A DNA stretch of 15,327 nt from DASUPK01 sp036265435 (lineage in GTDB: Bacteria; Actinomycetota; Thermoleophilia; Solirubrobacterales; 70-9): NCBI GenBank assembly GCA_036265435.1, contig DATAPB010000246.1, positions 1-15,327 of the forward strand, written 5' to 3'. Positions 12,739 to 15,327 of the stretch are shown here, in pieces. The translations under genes were made by a program, and so were the position numbers. Within the stretch, counting starts at the first letter, position 1; every line of letters begins with the position of its first letter. The notes under the pieces are model-generated. The model ran no database searches. It was not told where the DNA came from and saw only the letters and a list, made by a program, of their open reading frames with translations.

Positions 12739-13818
12739 TTGGCCTTCCTCGACGAGGAACAAGACGACGTGGTCGTCGCCGACGAACCGCCTGAGCGTCC
12801 ACGGCGCAGGGTCGGGGGGCCCCAAAGGCGACGCCAGCAGTTTCTGGTCCGACGCCTGATCGGTGTCGGAGTCGGCCTGGCGTTCCTGATCCTGATCGTG
12901 ATCGGCATCCGCGGGTGCCTCGAGGCGCGCTCCGATCGCGCGTTGCGCAACTACGACTCCGACATCGCCTCGGTGATGCAGCAGTCCGAACAGAGCGGCA
13001 AGGATTTCTTCAACCTGTTGAACGGCTCGAGCACCACGTCGAGCTCGCTCGATGCCCAGCAGGAGGTGCTGCGACAGCGCGATACGTCCCAGACCCTCCT
13101 CGATCGCGCCAACCAGGTGAGCACGCCCGGGCAGATGCATGACGCCGATACGGCGGTCATTCAGACCCTGACCCTGCGACGCGATGCCCTCAGCTCGATC
13201 GCCCAGAACGTCACCCAGGCGACGGCGCGAACGCAGACCGGCAACGCGGTCACGGCGATCAGCAACGCAATGGGCTCGCTCTACGCCAGCGACGTGCTCT
13301 GGACCCAGATAGGCAAACCGGAGATGGAGAAGGTGCTCAAGGACGAGGGCGTGGATGCGCCACCGCTTCCCAACGGGAAGTTCATGCCGGCCAACGCCAC
13401 CGACTTCCTCAACCAGACCACGCTGGTCACCAAGCTCAACACCCTGACCGGGCAGACCGCAACGACCGGCGGGACCCACGGGCTCCAGCTCGAGTCCACC
13501 TCGATCGGAGGCCAGACCCTGACGCCCGACTCCTCCAACACCGTACCCGCCGACTCACAGGAGATCGACATCCAGGTGAGCAACTCCGGCGACAGCGATG
13601 AGACCGGGATCAGCGTGAGCGTCACCTTGGGGGGCTCCTCGCTCAACGGGCAGCTGCAGGCGCTCAGCGCGGGCGAGACCGGGACCGTGAAGATCCCGCT
13701 GACCAGCAAGCCGGCCACCGGCGCCGACACGACCCTCCAGGTAGTGGTGCAGCCGGTGCCGGGCGAGCAGATCACCACCAACAACCAGTCCACCTACACG
13801 GTCATCTTCGGCCCCTGA
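12739..13818 (+). CDS. Single-pass envelope protein with CARDB-like C-terminal domain, function unknown
   Basis: About 359 aa from TTG at 12739. The order is a short acidic then Arg-rich cytosolic head (EEQDD..., RPRRR, QRRRQQ), one membrane helix (about 40-57, LIGVGVGLAFLILIVIGI) and an outer, polar helical region of about 180 aa rich in Gln/Ser/Asp (DSDIASVMQQSEQSG onward). A beta-rich C-terminal domain follows, with DIQVSNSGDSDETGISVSVTL, LSAGETGTVKIPL and TTNNQSTYTV. That last pattern resembles CARDB adhesion domains. An open frame reaches back to ATG 12577, but those 54 codons cross the repeat and hairpin region and read as non-coding. The stop and the pheA start share a base (TGATG), so the two are probably translated together. 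I do not recognise the helical domain. Confidence 0.75.
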   Translation: MAFLDEEQDDVVVADEPPERPRRRVGGPQRRRQQFLVRRLIGVGVGLAFLILIVIGIRGCLEARSDRALRNYDSDIASVMQQSEQSGKDFFNLLNGSSTTSSSLDAQQEVLRQRDTSQTLLDRANQVSTPGQMHDADTAVIQTLTLRRDALSSIAQNVTQATARTQTGNAVTAISNAMGSLYASDVLWTQIGKPEMEKVLKDEGVDAPPLPNGKFMPANATDFLNQTTLVTKLNTLTGQTATTGGTHGLQLESTSIGGQTLTPDSSNTVPADSQEIDIQVSNSGDSDETGISVSVTLGGSSLNGQLQALSAGETGTVKIPLTSKPATGADTTLQVVVQPVPGEQITTNNQSTYTVIFGP

Positions 13819-14678
13819 TGCGGGTCGCCTACCTCGGCCCGCCCGGGACGTTCAGCGAGGACGCCCTTCGAGCGGCGGTCGGAGACGAGGACGTGGAGGC
13901 GATCCCGTCAGCCTCCGTCTACGACGCGATCGTGGCGCTTCGCGATGGCGCGGCGGACCGCGCCCTGGTCCCCTTCGAGAACTCGATCGAGGGTGCCGTC
14001 ACGGCGACCCTCGACACGCTGGCCTTCGACGCGGACGGCCTGGCGCTGGTCGGCGAATACGACCTGCCCATCCGCCACTGCCTGATCGCCCGCCAGGAGA
14101 TGCCGCTGGATCGGATCGAGGTGGTGCTGTCGCATCCGCAGGCGAGTGCACAGTGCGCCCGCTTCATCCGCGAGAACCTGCCGCAGGCCGAGGTGCGGGC
14201 GGCTCCTAGCACGGCCGAGGCCGTCCGGACCGTCGTCGAGTCCGACCGGCCCTGGGCCGCCCTGGGAGCCGAGTCCGCGGCGAGGCTCTATGGCGCCGCG
14301 GTGCTGCAGGCCGGCGTCGAGGACGAGGCGGACAACATCACCCGGTTCGTCTGGGTGGCCCGACAGGGGACGAGCCCATCCGGCTCCGGACCCTGGCGCA
14401 CCTCCCTCGTCTTCTCGGAGCTCGGGGAGGACCATCCCGGCGCCCTGGTGGACGCTCTGCAGGTGTTCTCCCGCCGCGAGGTCAACCTGACTCGCATCGA
14501 GTCACGCCCTTTGCGGCGCGGCCTGGGCCGGTACCAGTTCTTCCTCGACATCGAGGGCGCGGCCGGGGAGGAGCCGCTCGGTGCGGCGATCGAGGAGCTC
14601 CGCTCGAAGGCGGAAACGGTGCGGGTGCTCGGCAGCTGGCCGATCGCAGCGCCCCCGGGAGTCCCCGGGGCCAGCTAG
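13818..14678 (+). CDS. pheA: Prephenate dehydratase, monofunctional, with ACT domain
   Basis: 286 aa. It converts prephenate to phenylpyruvate with loss of water and CO2, the committed step to phenylalanine, in the cytosol. The catalytic domain (about 1-185) begins RVAYLGPPGTFSEDAL and contains VPFENSIEGAVTATLDTL and the diagnostic NITRF (173-177, with the catalytic Thr-Arg-Phe). An ACT domain (about 195-275) with LVFSELGEDHPGALVDAL and ESRPLRRGLGRYQFFLDIEG (ESRP at 228-231) provides the usual Phe-binding allosteric site. There is no chorismate mutase domain. ATG at 13818 overlaps the stop of the envelope protein gene. The 3' end carries a CCCCGGG/CCCGGGG inverted repeat (about 14652-14670) inside the last codons, which might help terminate transcription. 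Confidence 0.95.
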   Translation: MRVAYLGPPGTFSEDALRAAVGDEDVEAIPSASVYDAIVALRDGAADRALVPFENSIEGAVTATLDTLAFDADGLALVGEYDLPIRHCLIARQEMPLDRIEVVLSHPQASAQCARFIRENLPQAEVRAAPSTAEAVRTVVESDRPWAALGAESAARLYGAAVLQAGVEDEADNITRFVWVARQGTSPSGSGPWRTSLVFSELGEDHPGALVDALQVFSRREVNLTRIESRPLRRGLGRYQFFLDIEGAAGEEPLGAAIEELRSKAETVRVLGSWPIAAPPGVPGAS

Positions 14679-14687
14679 GCCCTGCAC

Positions 14688-14693
14688 TACAAT
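14688..14693 (+). promoter_or_regulatory. Candidate -10 element TACAAT ahead of the HNH gene
   Basis: TACAAT matches five of six bases of TATAAT and fits the TANNNT form. It ends 10 bases before the ATG at 14704, which has no ribosome binding site in the intervening CGCCCGGGAC. This fits a leaderless transcript starting at or just before the ATG. No -35 hexamer is evident in the GC-rich end of pheA. Confidence 0.4.
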
Positions 14694-14703
14694 CGCCCGG
14701 GAC

Positions 14704-15327
14704 ATGGGCAACGGGGCCACCGTGCACGCGAACGTGCCGGCCGGCGGTCGGGCATCGAAGAACGGCCACGAACACGCGCAGGCGAACGGCAATGGCGTAG
14801 CCCCTGACGCAGATGCGGAGGGCGAGGTAGCTGTAGCGGCCTTCCGCCGTCTAACGCGCGGACGGGTGCTTGTCCTGAATGCCAGCTATGAGCCGCTCAA
14901 CGTCTGCACGGTCCGCCGCGCGCTCGTCCTGATCCTCAAGGAGAAGGCCGAGGTCCTCGAGAGAGGCGATGGCGTCCTCCGCTCGGAGACCATGCGGATC
15001 GACCGGCCGGAGGTGATCCGGCTGATCACCTTCGTGCGGGTTCCGCGCGACATCCACCGCCGTCGGATCACTCGCAAGGCGGTCCTCGCGCGCGATGGGT
15101 GGACCTGTCAGTACTGCGGCGCGAGCAAGCATGGCCTGACCGTCGACCACGTCATCCCGCGGAGCCGCGGTGGCGAGTCGGTCTGGGAGAACATCGTGGC
15201 CTCCTGCGCACCCTGCAATCGCAAGAAGGGGAACCGTCTCCCGCAGGAGATCCGCATGCACCCGAAGCGCCGGCCCCGGCCGCCGGGACCGACGGTCTTC
15301 ATCCGGATCGCCGCGCCACGGACGCCG
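14704..15327 (+). CDS. HNH endonuclease family protein, 3' end outside the window
   Basis: The frame is open from ATG 14704 to the window edge, giving 208 residues with no stop. After a low-complexity Asn/Gly/Ala head of about 55 residues comes the conserved block RVLVLNASYEPLNVCTVRRA. The zinc-type HNH core then follows: CQYC (C135, C138), TVDHVIPRSRGGES (H149), N163, and CAPCNRKKGN (C168, C171, N172). The four Cys bind a structural zinc, and the His/Asn set forms the beta-beta-alpha-metal nuclease centre. This group of chromosomal HNH proteins is widespread in Actinobacteria; its cellular job is not established. The tail is Pro/Arg-rich. The gene follows pheA by 25 bp but has its own promoter-like TACAAT. 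The start could lie further in, at a GTG, if the low-complexity head is not translated. Confidence 0.88.
   Translation, partial: MGNGATVHANVPAGGRASKNGHEHAQANGNGVAPDADAEGEVAVAAFRRLTRGRVLVLNASYEPLNVCTVRRALVLILKEKAEVLERGDGVLRSETMRIDRPEVIRLITFVRVPRDIHRRRITRKAVLARDGWTCQYCGASKHGLTVDHVIPRSRGGESVWENIVASCAPCNRKKGNRLPQEIRMHPKRRPRPPGPTVFIRIAAPRTP

Noticed and set aside
14851..15261. 136-codon minus-strand open frame
   Set aside because: It is antisense to the HNH gene, whose plus-strand frame carries a complete zinc-HNH motif.
1..15327. CRISPR array, tRNA, rRNA, insertion sequence or phage genes
   Set aside because: No regularly spaced repeats, cloverleaf-like segments, rRNA-like conserved blocks, transposase motifs or terminal inverted repeats were seen on either strand by eye.

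Overview
This is a high-GC window with the gene content of an actinobacterium. The order fhaA-fhaB-pstP-rodA-pbpA-pknB is the signature cell-envelope signalling operon of that phylum. The short (about 255 aa) DUF3662-type FhaA, the dense overlapping genes and the high-GC codon use make a Thermoleophilia/Solirubrobacterales-like organism my best guess. That placement is inference and was not tested by any search. I saw no mobile elements, tRNA or rRNA genes or CRISPR array.

Layout: positions 1-207 hold the C-terminus of purM (+). It converges on a DsbA-family thioredoxin-fold protein (204-1055, -) so tightly that both stops share one CTAG. Divergent from that gene is a membrane Ser/Thr kinase with a MurJ-type discoidin-like outer domain (1134-2618, +). 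A 100-bp patch of hairpins (2618-2717) separates it from a convergent seven-gene minus-strand operon, read from 10771 down to 2718: fhaA, fhaB, pstP, rodA, pbpA, PASTA kinase pknB and D-Ala-D-Ala ligase ddl. Every junction in this operon overlaps (GTGA, TGATG, TTGA, TGATG, 8 nt, ATGA). Upstream on the same strand is a third kinase with a polytopic membrane C-terminus (10902-12578). Divergent from it on the + strand are a single-pass envelope protein with a CARDB-like C-terminal domain (12739-13818), prephenate dehydratase pheA (13818-14678, stop/start coupled) and the start of an HNH endonuclease that runs off the window (14704-15327).

How it fits together: the operon joins peptidoglycan precursor synthesis (Ddl), glycan polymerisation (RodA, SEDS family) and cross-linking (PbpA) to a phospho-signalling set. 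That set has one PASTA kinase that senses wall fragments or lipid II, one PP2C phosphatase and two FHA phosphothreonine readers. Two more membrane kinases with different sensor parts flank it, so about 15 kb carries three kinases and one visible phosphatase.

Most notable points: (1) fhaA appears to start at an ATC codon behind a well-placed GAGGAG ribosome binding site, with no canonical start that keeps the conserved N-terminus. (2) A 12-bp direct repeat lies just upstream of fhaA. (3) Two intergenic regions 10 kb apart share a pattern of GGC-GNA-GCC mini-hairpins that may be a dispersed repeat family. (4) RodA carries an unusual C-x7-C insertion in an outer loop.
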